In this document: positions 1 to 8,630 of the stretch, piece by piece | Position numbering within the stretch: the first letter of the stretch is position 1 | Layout of the letters: every line of letters starts with the position of its first letter | From: Cognatilysobacter claricitrinus | Lineage (GTDB): Bacteria > Pseudomonadota > Gammaproteobacteria > Xanthomonadales > Xanthomonadaceae | NCBI RefSeq assembly: GCF_045866565.1 | Contig: NZ_BAAFZV010000005.1 | Location: 1 to 63,677, forward strand | Length of the DNA stretch: 63,677 bases | Reading direction: 5' to 3' | Notes under the pieces: generated by a model | The model's database searches: none | Seen by the model: the letters and a program-made list of their open reading frames with translations, nothing else | Told to the model about the DNA's origin: nothing | Program-made: the position numbers and the translations under genes

Positions 1-193
1 GCGCCGGCGAGATAATCGGGCTGCGCCCGATTCGCCGCCAGCGTCAGCGAGCGGTTCTTGAGCGCTGGCTAGAAGCGCCAGTAACGCATCGCGATGACCG
101 CTTGGCCGCACATTATCTTGTGCGCGCCGTCGCCCTTGGATCCTCGATCTTTCCGTCGACGCGTACACAGAAATGCACGACGAAAACGCCCGT
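1..193 (-). pseudogene. Decayed fragment resembling a TonB C-terminal domain
   Basis: No intact gene covers the left edge. On the minus strand, pieces of two frames together resemble the C-terminal domain of TonB-type energy transducers. They are a stretch reading VFVVHFCVRVDGKIEDP, then after an apparent frameshift near 135-140 a stretch with AMRYWRF, an in-frame TAG at 69-71, and PALKNRS. The order of a beta-strand with VDG and then 'W-R-F-x-P-A-x-K-N' is the family pattern. Another stop lies just before the fragment. The match is by eye only and could be coincidence, so I hold it loosely. Positions 194-258 show nothing I recognise. Confidence 0.3.
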
Positions 194-258
194 CTAGCTG
201 GCAAGTGGTGCACTACCGCTCGTGATCGACCTAAGGGACGGAACGGGCGCGACGCGCG

Positions 259-699
259 TCAGCCCGGTGGGCATGCGTTCGCGTCGTGCACGCAGCCTCC
301 GGTGGTGGCGCAGTAGATATAGCCGGCTGCGCATTCGTCGCTCGATCGCGCCGAAGTCCGACATAGACCGCTTACAGGCTCGCAGCCGAAACCGTTGTTC
401 GCACAGTTGCTCGTGGCGCCCGCGGTGTTGCGGCTGAGCGTCGGAGTCTCGCAATAGGCGTGCACCAGACTCCCACCCGGATGCGTCATCTCCGCGATCC
501 GGTCGGTCAGGGTCGCCACCTGGCCCTTCAGCTCCTTGTTCTTGGCCACTTCGCGCTGGTACAGCGACTGGTAGTCGATCGTCGCGGCGATCGCCTTGGC
601 CGGAGACGCGGTGGGTGCCGGCACCACGCGCGCCGCTGTCTGGGCGTGTGCGAACGAGCTGGCGAGCAGCGCAATCAGCAGAACATGACGGGGCTTCAT
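259..699 (-). CDS. Secreted coiled-coil and Cys-rich protein of unknown function
   Basis: The protein has 146 residues. I chose the ATG at 699 because an AAGGAG lies just upstream and because it opens a clean signal peptide (KPRHVLLIALLASSFAHA). After the signal comes a low-complexity Ala/Pro stretch, then a short helix rich in charged residues (about residues 42-65) that could form a coiled coil. The last 70 residues hold eight cysteines spaced like a small disulfide-bonded domain. The product is therefore probably exported to the periplasm or beyond. I do not recognise the family. The gene lies downstream of rpiA on the same strand with about 90 bases between them, so it may be a separate unit. 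Function is unknown. Confidence 0.7.
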   Translation of the reverse strand: MKPRHVLLIALLASSFAHAQTAARVVPAPTASPAKAIAATIDYQSLYQREVAKNKELKGQVATLTDRIAEMTHPGGSLVHAYCETPTLSRNTAGATSNCANNGFGCEPVSGLCRTSARSSDECAAGYIYCATTGGCVHDANACPPG

Positions 700-789
700 C
701 GGGTGCTGCTCCTTGCGACTGGACTGCCGGCGAGCATAGCGGCCCGCAGGTCGGTGGCCAGCGCGCGACCGACCCGAGGGCACCAGCGA

Positions 790-1437
790 CTACAAAACCC
801 GCGGCGTCTCGCCGCCGACGATCACCACGTCGGCCGGGCGTCGTGCGAACAGGCCAACACTTACCACGCCGGGCATCTGGTTCAGTGCGGTCTCCATCGC
901 CACCGGGTCGGTAATGCGCAGGCCGTGCACGTCGAGGATCCAGTTGCCGTTGTCCGTGGTCACGCCCTCCCGCCACACCGGTTGCCCCCCTGTCGTGGCG
1001 ACGATCGAGCGCGCGACGAAGCTCCGCGCCATCGGGATCACCTCGACCGGCAGCGGAAAACGACCCAGCACGTCGACCTGCTTGCTCGGGTCGACGATGC
1101 AGACGAAGCGCTCGCTGGCCTGCGCGATGATCTTCTCGCGCGTCAGTGCGGCGCCGCCGCCCTTGATCAGGCGCTTGGCTGGGTCGCATTCATCGGCGCC
1201 GTCGACGTAGAGCGCGAGTGGGCCCGTCGCGTTGAGGTCGAGCACTTCGATGCCGTGCGAGCGCAGCCGCTCGGTGCTCTGGTCGGAACTCGACACCGCA
1301 CCGCGGATGCGGTCGGGCTCGCGGCCGAGCGCGTCGATGAAATAGGCGACGGTTGAGCCGGTGCCGACGCCGACGATCATGCCGTCTTCGACGTAATCCA
1401 TCGCCTTTTCGGCGGCCAGGCGTTTCGCTTCGGTCAC
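790..1437 (-). CDS. rpiA: Ribose-5-phosphate isomerase A
   Basis: RpiA interconverts ribose 5-phosphate and ribulose 5-phosphate in the cytoplasmic non-oxidative pentose phosphate pathway. The 215-residue length is normal for the family. Visible signatures are the phosphate-binding GTGSTV at residues 25-30, the catalytic DGADE at 79-83 and KGGG at 92-95 followed by LTREKI. The ORF starts at an ATG and is intact. It ends four bases before the next gene to the right begins its stop, so it is probably cotranscribed with the EVE-domain gene upstream. The order rpiA, EVE, cyclo-ligase, 6S RNA is the one I expect in xanthomonads. Confidence 0.97.
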   Translation of the reverse strand: MTEAKRLAAEKAMDYVEDGMIVGVGTGSTVAYFIDALGREPDRIRGAVSSSDQSTERLRSHGIEVLDLNATGPLALYVDGADECDPAKRLIKGGGAALTREKIIAQASERFVCIVDPSKQVDVLGRFPLPVEVIPMARSFVARSIVATTGGQPVWREGVTTDNGNWILDVHGLRITDPVAMETALNQMPGVVSVGLFARRPADVVIVGGETPRVL

Positions 1438-1441
1438 GGTA

Positions 1442-1912
1442 TTACTCGAGGGAGAGAAGAAGTTTCCACTGCGCGGCGGACACCGGCAGAACGGACAGCC
1501 GGCTGCCGCGGCGAATCAGTTCGAATTCCTCGCCGAGTTCGTCGGCGTGCGAGCGGATTTCGTCGAGCGGGATGATGCGCGAGAACTTGCGTTCGAAACT
1601 CACGTCGACGTTGAACCAGCGCGGTTCTTCGCGCGTCGCCTTCGGGTCGAAGTAATGGGATTTGCGCTCGAACTGCGTCGGGTCCGGATACGCGTTCGTC
1701 GCGACGGTCGCGGTGCCGACGATGCCGGGCGGCGTGCAGTTGGAGTGGTAGAACAGCACGCCATCGTCAACGTGCATGCCGTTGCGCATGAAGTTGCGCG
1801 CCTGGTAGTTGCGAACGCCCGTCCACGGCTCGGTGCCGACGCGCGCAAGGTCGTCGATCGAAAAGGCATCGGGCTCGGACTTCATCAGCCAGTAACGGCG
1901 GCGGGTGGTCAT
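1442..1912 (-). CDS. EVE-domain (PUA-like) protein
   Basis: The protein has 156 residues and is an EVE domain, a PUA-related fold that in characterised members binds modified bases in DNA or RNA. It opens with YWLMKSEP, the conserved start of the family, followed by WTGVRNYQARNFMR and the VLFYHSNC...GIVGTA core that lines the ligand pocket. The start at 1912 overlaps the stop of the upstream cyclo-ligase gene by four bases (ATGA), which indicates translational coupling. No partner nuclease is fused here, so this is the small stand-alone housekeeping type. Its exact ligand in bacteria of this family is not known. Confidence 0.92.
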   Translation of the reverse strand: MTTRRRYWLMKSEPDAFSIDDLARVGTEPWTGVRNYQARNFMRNGMHVDDGVLFYHSNCTPPGIVGTATVATNAYPDPTQFERKSHYFDPKATREEPRWFNVDVSFERKFSRIIPLDEIRSHADELGEEFELIRRGSRLSVLPVSAAQWKLLLSLE

Positions 1913-2499
1913 AGGGCGGCGAGGTAGGTGTCGGATTCGGTGCAGACGGCGTCGAGCGGGACGTCCCATTCGGCGGGCGTCAGCGTGTCCACGCGCTGCA
2001 GCTCGTAGGCGACGCCGACCAGGAGCGGCCGCGTCGTTTGGTCGCGAATGCCGGCGAGGCTGCGGTCGTACCAGCCGCCGCCCATCCCGACGCGGTTGCA
2101 CGCAGCATCGAACGCGACCAACGGCATCGCGATCAGCGCGAGGTCCTGCGGTTCGAGCAGCGACGAGGCCGCGATGTCCGGCTCCGGTATGCCGAAGCGG
2201 TTCGCGACGAGCGCATCCCCGCTACGCCACGGCGCGAAGCGCAGGCGCATGTCGTCGCCCAGTACCGGAAGGCAGTAGACGCATGCGTTCGGGAGGGCGA
2301 GTTGCCAGACGTGAAGCGGCATCTCGCCGTCAACCGCCCAGTAACCGGCGACGTAGCCCGACTGAGGATGTCCCGGCAGCGCGCGCAGGCGCGCGGCGAC
2401 CTGCTGCGCGGCGGCTATTCGATGCGATGGCGAGAGCGCGGCGCGGCGCGAGCGGATGTCGCGACGGAGCTGGCGCAGGTCGGCCGTGGCGACAGTCAT
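1909..2499 (-). CDS. 5-formyltetrahydrofolate cyclo-ligase
   Basis: This 196-residue enzyme uses ATP to convert 5-formyl-THF to 5,10-methenyl-THF in folate one-carbon metabolism. Family signatures visible are the basic N-terminal helix (LRQLRRDIRSRRAAL), the central FGIPEP and the GMGGGWYDRSL glycine-rich loop near the C-terminus that binds ATP. I chose the ATG at 2499 (MTVATADL). A longer reading frame upstream runs into the 6S RNA and is not credible. The 6S RNA gene lies immediately upstream on the same strand, the conserved ssrS-ygfA arrangement of gammaproteobacteria, so the mRNA is probably processed from or transcribed through 6S RNA. The E. coli homologue is called ygfA or fau. Confidence 0.95.
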   Translation of the reverse strand: MTVATADLRQLRRDIRSRRAALSPSHRIAAAQQVAARLRALPGHPQSGYVAGYWAVDGEMPLHVWQLALPNACVYCLPVLGDDMRLRFAPWRSGDALVANRFGIPEPDIAASSLLEPQDLALIAMPLVAFDAACNRVGMGGGWYDRSLAGIRDQTTRPLLVGVAYELQRVDTLTPAEWDVPLDAVCTESDTYLAAL

Positions 2500-2543
2500 C
2501 GCGCGGCGCCCGCGAGGGCGCGACGCGACGAGCGGAAGAAAGT

Positions 2544-2726
2544 GTCCTCCACCGTGCCGATGCGTGCGAAACGACCTTGAACCCGGGGTCCAAGTGGGAA
2601 CGCTTGGCCACCGTTGGGCTTCCCGCTCGTGGGCGGGCATGCACTCCGGGTGACGGTCACATTCCCGGTGTCGTTTTTAAGGGACAAGGCGAATGTTTGC
2701 ACACGCCGTCGCACACAGCAGAGGAC
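2544..2726 (-). ncRNA. ssrS: 6S RNA
   Basis: 6S RNA mimics an open promoter and sequesters sigma-70 RNA polymerase in stationary phase. Read on the minus strand, the segment starts with GTCCTC and ends with GAGGAC, which form the closing stem. Internal pieces match the conserved gammaproteobacterial pattern, including CGGAGTGCATGC near the middle and a CTTGGACCCCGGGTTCAAGG hairpin near the 3' end. The position between zapA and the cyclo-ligase gene is the canonical one. The ends are estimated from the closing stem and could be off by several bases. Confidence 0.9.
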
Positions 2727-2734
2727 GTGCACGA

Positions 2735-2740
2735 AGTATA
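2735..2740 (-). promoter_or_regulatory. -10 element of the 6S RNA promoter
   Basis: TATACT on the minus strand lies about seven bases before the inferred 5' end of 6S RNA. It matches five of six bases of the sigma-70 -10 consensus. I do not see a good -35 hexamer at the right spacing. Confidence 0.6.
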
Positions 2741-2841
2741 GCGCCCGATGTCGTGTTGAACGGGTCATTCGTCGTACCGACTCGGGTGTAATTCAGTCGC
2801 GTCGTGAATCGGCGCGCACGGATGAACGGCGCGACGGTCGC

Positions 2842-3147
2842 TCAACCGGCCGGGAGATCGAGCAGGTCGTCGAGGCGACGGTTCAGCATGCCGAGCGAAT
2901 GCGCGATGTCGCGTTCGCTGTGCGTGTCCTGCTTCACCTGCAGAAGCTCGTGCGCGAGGTTCAACGCCGCGAGCACCGCGATGCGGTCGACCGCCGCCAT
3001 CTTGTTGCTGCCGCGTACGTCGCGCATGCGGGTATCGAGAAGCTTTGCCGCGGCGATCAGCCCGTCGCGCTGGTCGGGCGTGCAGCCCACGGTGTATTCG
3101 CGATCGAGGACGCGGACGTTGACGGGTTCGGAGGCGTTCGTGCTCAT
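2842..3147 (-). CDS. zapA: Cell division protein ZapA
   Basis: ZapA binds FtsZ and bundles protofilaments at the Z-ring. The 101-residue length is typical. The N-terminal part carries VNVRVLDREYTVGCTPDQRDGL, the family's globular head. It is followed by the helix LLDTRMRDVRGSNKMAAVDRIAVLAALNLAHELL and then a C-terminal coiled coil. Eight bases separate it from the upstream coiled-coil gene, so the two probably form one transcript. The 6S RNA gene follows on the same strand. Start and length agree with known ZapA proteins. Confidence 0.96.
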   Translation of the reverse strand: MSTNASEPVNVRVLDREYTVGCTPDQRDGLIAAAKLLDTRMRDVRGSNKMAAVDRIAVLAALNLAHELLQVKQDTHSERDIAHSLGMLNRRLDDLLDLPAG

Positions 3148-3155
3148 GCCGGCGC

Positions 3156-3380
3156 TCAGGTGTGCTGCTCGAGCGAACGCAGGCGGGCGATCATCGCCTC
3201 GACACGCACGCGGGCCTGCTCGTTCTTCGCCAGCAATGCGGAACGCTCTGCGACGAGTTCGCCCTGTTGCTGTCGAAGGCTGCGGTTCTCGTCCTGCAGG
3301 CGGCGCAGGCGATCAGCGAGTTCGTCGATGCGCCGGGCCAGCCGGTGGATCAGTTCGAGCGTCTGGGGCCTGTCGTCCAT
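3156..3380 (-). CDS. TIGR02449-type ZapB-like coiled-coil protein
   Basis: This 74-residue protein is almost entirely one amphipathic helix (LELIHRLARRIDELADRLRRL continuing to the C-terminus), with heptad leucines throughout. Small proteins of this type sit directly upstream of zapA in many gammaproteobacteria and are grouped as TIGR02449. By analogy with ZapB they are thought to take part in cell division, but this is inference from position and shape. There is no signal peptide, so it should be cytoplasmic. The tight spacing to zapA supports cotranscription. Confidence 0.88.
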   Translation of the reverse strand: MDDRPQTLELIHRLARRIDELADRLRRLQDENRSLRQQQGELVAERSALLAKNEQARVRVEAMIARLRSLEQHT

Positions 3381-3410
3381 GTCGCCACGATAGCAGCGCG
3401 ACCGTCCGAA

Positions 3411-6400
3411 TCAAGGCGCGGGCGGCACGCTGTCGTCCCAGCGCCAGTCGCGCATGAACCGCTCGCAGTCGTCGGGCAGGAGGGGACGCGCGAGCCAGTA
3501 GCCCTGGATCTCGTCGCAGCCGTTGCGGCGCAGGAAATTCAGCTGGCCCTCCGTCTCCACGCCCTCCGCGACGACATGCAGCCCGAGCGAATGGCCCATC
3601 GCAATGACGGCGCTGGTGATCGCTTCGTCGTCCGGATCGCGGGTGAGATCGCCGATGAATTCGCGGTCGATCTTGAGCGCGTTGATCGGCAGGCGCTTGA
3701 GGTAGGCGAACGAGGAATAGCCCGTGCCGAAATCATCGATCGACATGTGCACGCCGAGATCGCGGATGGCCTGCAGCGCGGACCAGGTTTCCTCGGCCAT
3801 GATCACGCTCTCGGTCAATTCGAGCTCGAGGCGATGCGGCGGCAGGCCGGTGTCGGCGAGCAGGCGTTCGATTACGCCGGCCAGGTGGCCGCGGCGCAGT
3901 TGCAGCGCCGACACGTTCACCGCCATCGCGATGTCGAGGCCGGATTCGCGCCACGTCCGCAGTTGCTCGCAGGCGCTGCGCAGCGCCCATTCGCCGATCT
4001 CGAGGATCAGGCCCGATTCCTCGGCCAGCGGAATGAATTGCGCCGGCGACACCGCGCCGAACTCGGACGAATTCCAGCGCAGCAACGCCTCGACGCCGAC
4101 GATGCGCTGCTGCGACAACGACAGCCGCGGCTGGTAGACGAGATGCAGTTCGTCGCGGTCGATGACCTTGCGCAGCGCCGCCGACAGCGTGGCGCGGCGG
4201 CGGATATCGATGTCCATCGCGCCGCTGTAGCGCATGTAGGTGCGGCGCCCGAGCGCCTTCGCCTGGTACATCGCGGTGTCGGCGTGCTTGAGCAGGTCGG
4301 ACGGGGTGTCCGAATCATCCGGATACAGCGACACGCCGATCGACGGCGAGATGATCACGTCGCGCAGGTCGCCGGCGTCGAGCGGTGCTTCGAACGCGGT
4401 CAACAGCTGTCGCGCGACCGCTTCGGCTTCGTCGGCGTGCTCGACGTGCTCCATCACCACGGTGAACTCGTCGCCACCGAGGCGCGCGACGACATGACGT
4501 CCGCCCAGCGCATGCCGCAGGCGTCCCGCGGTGGCGCGCAGGATGGCGTCGCCTGCAGCATGGCCGAGCGAATCGTTGATGTCCTTGAAGCGGTCGAGGT
4601 CCAGGAACAGCACGGCAATGCGCGTTTCCTGCCGTTTCGCGCGGGAGATCGCGCGCGACAGGCGCTCGAGCAGCAGCGCGCGATTGGGCAGGCCCGTCAG
4701 CGTGTCGTAATTCGCGAGGTAGCGAAGTTCCTGTTCGGCGCGTTTCTGGTCGGTGATGTCCGACAGCACCGCGACCCAGTGGCCGCGCTGGCCGGTGTTG
4801 TCGAGCACCACGCTCGCCTGCAGCCAGCACAGGAACTCGCTGCCGTCCTTGCGGCGCTGCCACAACTCGCCGGACCAGCGGCCATCGCGCTGCAACTCGT
4901 CGCGCATCTGCCGGTACACGACTTCGTCGTGCTGGCGGCTGTCGATGAGGCTGGTCTGCTGGCCCGCGACCTCCGCTTCGGTGTAACCGGTCATGCGGGT
5001 GAACGCGGGGTTGACCGAGATGAAGGCGAAGTCGTCGTCGAACACCGCGACTGCCTCGGCCATGCTGCGCAGCACTTCGCTGGCGACGCGGCGATCGCGC
5101 TCGGCGCGTCGCGTTGCGGTGATGTCGCGCGCGGTACCCGCGATGCGCAGCGCCTGGCCGGCATCGTCGCGTTCGACGACGCGGCCGCGTGCACGGATCC
5201 ACACCCATGCGCCGTCGTCGCCGATGACGCGATGCTGTGATTCGAACACCGGGATCTCGCCGCGCACGTGGCGCCGCAGTTGCGCGACAACGCGCTCCAG
5301 GTCGTCCGGATGGATGCGATGCGTCTGCTCCTCGACCGTATCGACCGCGATGTCCGACTCGCCGATGTCGAATGCGCGCGCCTGCGTGCGGTGCATCAGA
5401 CCGCGGCCGAGGTCGTAATCCCAGAACTGTTCGCCCGACGCCCACAACGCGAGTTTCAGGCGCTCCTCGCGCTCGCGCAGGTCGACGAGATGCACGCTCT
5501 CGCGCCGGCGTCGCTGCACCCACTGCCACGCCGCGAACACCAGCGGTGCGAGCAGCAGGAACGCGATCGACGCAATGACCAGCGGATGCCGCCACAGTGG
5601 GCGGGCGACGTTCACCGGCAACGTGAGTTGTGCGTTCGACCAGCGCCCGTTGCGATCAGTGGCCTGCGCGCGGAACGTGTAGCGGCCCGGCGGGAGATGC
5701 GTGTACGTGATTTCGCGCTGCGTGCCGTTGTCGATCCAGTCGGTGTCGAAACCGTCCATGCGATAGCGGTAGCGCGGGCGCGTCGACGGCGAGAAGTCAA
5801 GTTCGCCGACACGCAGGCGAACGATGTCCTCGCCGGCGGCGATGCGCAGCGACGTCGGCGGCCACAGCGAGCCGTCGGCGCTCTCGCGGTTGCCGATGCG
5901 CACCGACAACAGCCGCAGCGGTGCGGCGTAGCCGGGCGCGTCGCCGCGCCGCGGGTCGACCAGGTTGATTCCGCGCACGCCGCCGAACGCGAGGCGGCCG
6001 TCGGCCAGCACGCCCGCCGCACCGCCGTTGAATTCGAGGTCCTGCAGGCCTTCGCCGAGGCCGAACAGGCGCGCCTCGCCCGTGTCGGGTCGAAAACGCA
6101 GCAGGCCCGCGTCGGTGCCTGCCCACAACGTGCCGCGCGGTGCTTCGCGGAGCGAGAAGATCGTCAGCGTCCGGCGGTCGGGCAATGCGCGGTCGAGGGG
6201 GCGGCGAAACGTCAACCCGCCGGACGCGTCGGGGACGGCTTCGGTCAGGCCGGCATGCGTGCCGACCCAGATGCGTCCGGACGCGTCTTCGTAAAGCGCG
6301 CGGACGACATTGCTCGGCAAGGTGTCGGCGCGGTCCGGTGCGCTGCGGAAGTGGCGCATGGCGCCGTCGGGCATGCGCAGGTCGAGGCCGTCGCCAGTGC

Positions 6401-7922
6401 CGAACCATGTGCGACCGACGTGGTCGACCAGCAACGCGTGCACGTTGGGATGGGAAATGTGGATGCCGGGGCCGCTGCCGGGAAGCAGGTGGGCAAGCGT
6501 CGCGTGTGCGCGGTCGTAGCGGTAGGCGCCATCACCCGAGGTGCCGATCCAGATGGCGCCATCGGAAGCACGTCCGATGGAGCGCGCGATCGGGCGTACG
6601 CCATCCGGGAGTTCGATGCGGCGGATGCCGCGCGTGGCCGGGTCCAGGTCCATCGGGCCGGCGGCGGTCGCGAGCAGCAGATGGCCGTCCGGTTGCAGCA
6701 GGAACGCGGCAACGCGGCCCGCATCGGCCGGCAATCGGTCGGTCATGTCCTCGAAGCGCCGCGTCGCGAGGTCGTAACGCACCAGGCGGTCGCCATCCGT
6801 GCTGTACCAGAGCGCGCCGGGCGTGCCGATCACCGAGCGCACGCTGTCATCGGCCGCGGCGTTCTGGCCGGCGTGCGGCGTGGTGTCGCTGATGAAGGTG
6901 AACTCGGCACCGCGCGGATCGCCCACCGCCGCGCCGCGGAACTGGCCGCCGAGCCACAGCAGCCCGCTGCGGTCGACCAGCATGGTGTTGACGCTGTTCT
7001 CGGGCAGCGTGCCGGCGACGGCGCGGTCCTCGTACAGCGCGAGTACCGCGCCGGTATCGGGATCGAAACGCCGCAGGCCGTGCGGATAGACCGACAGCCA
7101 GAGATGGCCGTCCGGCGTCTGCACCAGCGCGCGGATCTGGGACGGTTCGTCGTCACGCGGCCAGACGTGGACGCGGCCGTCCACCGTCACGCGGTCCAGC
7201 CCGTGTTCGCCGCCGACCCACAGCCGTCCGTCACGGCCTTCCTGCAGCGTGTACGCGGGTTCATCCGCGCCGACGCGGGTCGCGGTCACGCCGTCGATGC
7301 GGAACAGCCCGGCGCCGGTCGCGAACCAGAGGCGGCCGGCGCGGTCGCGCAACAACTGCTCGTTCGGGACGCCGGTCGTCGGGCGCGTGGGCAGGTCGAG
7401 AACGCGGCGACGCATGCCCGTCTTCGGATCGAGCCGGTCCAGGCCGCTGACCGTGCCGATCCACAGCGCATCGGCGTCGGCATGCAGCGCCAGCACCTGG
7501 CGATCGGCGCGACGGTCGGGCACGGCGTCGAGATAGCGACGGATCGCGCCGGTGCGCAGGTCGAGCCGTGCGACGTACTGCGAGAACGTGCCGACCCAGA
7601 GCGCGGGCGACTCATCCAGCGCGAGCGCGGTGACGAAGCTGTCGGGCAGGCTGGCGGGGTCGCGCGGGTCGTGGCGGTAGACGCGATAGCGCTCGCCGTC
7701 GTAACGGTGCAGGCCGCCCTGCGTACCGACCCAGACGAAACCGAGCCGGTCCTGCACGATCGCGCCGACCGAACTCTGGGTCAGCCCACGCTCGGTGCCG
7801 ATCTGTTCGAAGTAGAAGTCGCGCGTGGCGGCCGCGGCCGGAAGCGGTGGCACGCCCAGCAGCGCGGCAAGCAGCAGCGGAGCGAGGACGGCCCGGAGTC
7901 GATCGGTGACAGCGGCGCGCAC
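3411..7922 (-). CDS. Periplasmic-sensing GGDEF-EAL protein with Reg_prop propeller
   Basis: This is a predicted 1503-residue inner-membrane regulator of cyclic di-GMP. I place the start at the GTG at 7922, which gives a signal peptide (RAAVTDRLRAVLAPLLLAALL). The open frame itself continues upstream without an ATG. The order is many two-component-regulator propeller repeats (WVGTQGGLHRYDG type, about residues 40-680), a Y_Y_Y domain, one membrane helix (LVIASIAFLLLAPLVFAAW), two PAS domains, a GGDEF domain with intact GGDEF, and an EAL domain with GVEALLRW, LELTESVIM and DDFGTGYSS. Key residues of both enzyme domains are present, so either synthesis or hydrolysis is possible. No RxxD inhibitory site precedes GGDEF. 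The periplasmic ligand is unknown. Confidence 0.93.
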   Translation of the reverse strand: MRAAVTDRLRAVLAPLLLAALLGVPPLPAAAATRDFYFEQIGTERGLTQSSVGAIVQDRLGFVWVGTQGGLHRYDGERYRVYRHDPRDPASLPDSFVTALALDESPALWVGTFSQYVARLDLRTGAIRRYLDAVPDRRADRQVLALHADADALWIGTVSGLDRLDPKTGMRRRVLDLPTRPTTGVPNEQLLRDRAGRLWFATGAGLFRIDGVTATRVGADEPAYTLQEGRDGRLWVGGEHGLDRVTVDGRVHVWPRDDEPSQIRALVQTPDGHLWLSVYPHGLRRFDPDTGAVLALYEDRAVAGTLPENSVNTMLVDRSGLLWLGGQFRGAAVGDPRGAEFTFISDTTPHAGQNAAADDSVRSVIGTPGALWYSTDGDRLVRYDLATRRFEDMTDRLPADAGRVAAFLLQPDGHLLLATAAGPMDLDPATRGIRRIELPDGVRPIARSIGRASDGAIWIGTSGDGAYRYDRAHATLAHLLPGSGPGIHISHPNVHALLVDHVGRTWFGTGDGLDLRMPDGAMRHFRSAPDRADTLPSNVVRALYEDASGRIWVGTHAGLTEAVPDASGGLTFRRPLDRALPDRRTLTIFSLREAPRGTLWAGTDAGLLRFRPDTGEARLFGLGEGLQDLEFNGGAAGVLADGRLAFGGVRGINLVDPRRGDAPGYAAPLRLLSVRIGNRESADGSLWPPTSLRIAAGEDIVRLRVGELDFSPSTRPRYRYRMDGFDTDWIDNGTQREITYTHLPPGRYTFRAQATDRNGRWSNAQLTLPVNVARPLWRHPLVIASIAFLLLAPLVFAAWQWVQRRRRESVHLVDLREREERLKLALWASGEQFWDYDLGRGLMHRTQARAFDIGESDIAVDTVEEQTHRIHPDDLERVVAQLRRHVRGEIPVFESQHRVIGDDGAWVWIRARGRVVERDDAGQALRIAGTARDITATRRAERDRRVASEVLRSMAEAVAVFDDDFAFISVNPAFTRMTGYTEAEVAGQQTSLIDSRQHDEVVYRQMRDELQRDGRWSGELWQRRKDGSEFLCWLQASVVLDNTGQRGHWVAVLSDITDQKRAEQELRYLANYDTLTGLPNRALLLERLSRAISRAKRQETRIAVLFLDLDRFKDINDSLGHAAGDAILRATAGRLRHALGGRHVVARLGGDEFTVVMEHVEHADEAEAVARQLLTAFEAPLDAGDLRDVIISPSIGVSLYPDDSDTPSDLLKHADTAMYQAKALGRRTYMRYSGAMDIDIRRRATLSAALRKVIDRDELHLVYQPRLSLSQQRIVGVEALLRWNSSEFGAVSPAQFIPLAEESGLILEIGEWALRSACEQLRTWRESGLDIAMAVNVSALQLRRGHLAGVIERLLADTGLPPHRLELELTESVIMAEETWSALQAIRDLGVHMSIDDFGTGYSSFAYLKRLPINALKIDREFIGDLTRDPDDEAITSAVIAMGHSLGLHVVAEGVETEGQLNFLRRNGCDEIQGYWLARPLLPDDCERFMRDWRWDDSVPPAP

Positions 7923-8036
7923 GGCTCTCGCGACCGGAAAGATCGCCCAGTGTAGGCACCGCTTGCTCGCAGCCTCAACCGGCGCGGCAGGCGGGGTTGC
8001 TACACTCGCGAACCCCGTCGCGCTTTTTGTTCGCCC

Positions 8037-8585
8037 GTGACCGAATCCGAACTGCCGTCCGTTGCCGATATCGATGCCGAAGCCGTCCGCCAGGGCCTGG
8101 CGACGTCGCCATTCGAGTTGCATGGGGCGCTGTGCGGCTGGCTCGCCGGCGGCGGCCGTGACGACCGCGGCTGGCTGGCGTCGGTGTTCGCCGACCCGCA
8201 GCTGCCGACCCCGGCGCCGGGCTCCACGTTCGATCGCCTGCGCGAAGCGACGTCCGCCCAGCTGTCCGACCGCAGCTTCGAGTTCGAGCTGCTGCTGCCC
8301 GAATCCGACGCACCGCTGGTCGAGCGCAGCGGCGCGGTATTCGACTGGTGTCGCGGCTTTGTCAGCGGGTTCGGGCTGGCGTCCGGCGCCGAAGCGCCGC
8401 TGTCGGACGAAAGCCGCGAGGCGCTCGCAGACCTCGCCAAGCTCGCCGCCGCGCAGCCGCAGGACGAGGGCGACGAAGAGGACGAGGAAGCGCTCGTCGA
8501 GATCGAGGAGTTCGTGCGCGTGGCCGCGCTGCTGCTGCACGGCGACTGCGTGCTCGCCCGCGAGCACCGCCAGCGGCTGAACTGA
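8037..8585 (+). CDS. YgfB/UPF0149 family protein
   Basis: The protein has 182 residues and begins at a GTG. It shows the family landmarks SPFELHGALCGWLAGG near the N-terminus, VFDWCRGFVSGFGLA in the middle, and an acidic linker (DEGDEEDEEALVEIEEFVRVAALLL) before the last helix. YgfB-like proteins are small cytoplasmic all-helical proteins usually encoded just upstream of pepP, as here. In Pseudomonas a member affects antibiotic-resistance gene expression, but the general role is not settled. The gene begins rightward transcription opposite the large GGDEF-EAL gene, so its promoter should lie in 7923-8036. Confidence 0.92.
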   Translation: MTESELPSVADIDAEAVRQGLATSPFELHGALCGWLAGGGRDDRGWLASVFADPQLPTPAPGSTFDRLREATSAQLSDRSFEFELLLPESDAPLVERSGAVFDWCRGFVSGFGLASGAEAPLSDESREALADLAKLAAAQPQDEGDEEDEEALVEIEEFVRVAALLLHGDCVLAREHRQRLN

Positions 8586-8630
8586 TCGCCGCGTAGCCAG
8601 CGGCGCCGCGCTCGACCTACCATCGGCGCG

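Noticed and set aside
3162..5240. A 692-residue open frame on the plus strand
   Set aside because: It lies opposite the GGDEF-EAL gene. High GC keeps the antisense frame open. The translation has no family motif, and its composition is rich in Arg, Ala, His and Val, as is typical of shadows.
5268..7955. An 895-residue open frame on the plus strand
   Set aside because: It is antisense to the propeller region of the sensor gene and shows no domain. The minus-strand translation has clear repeats.
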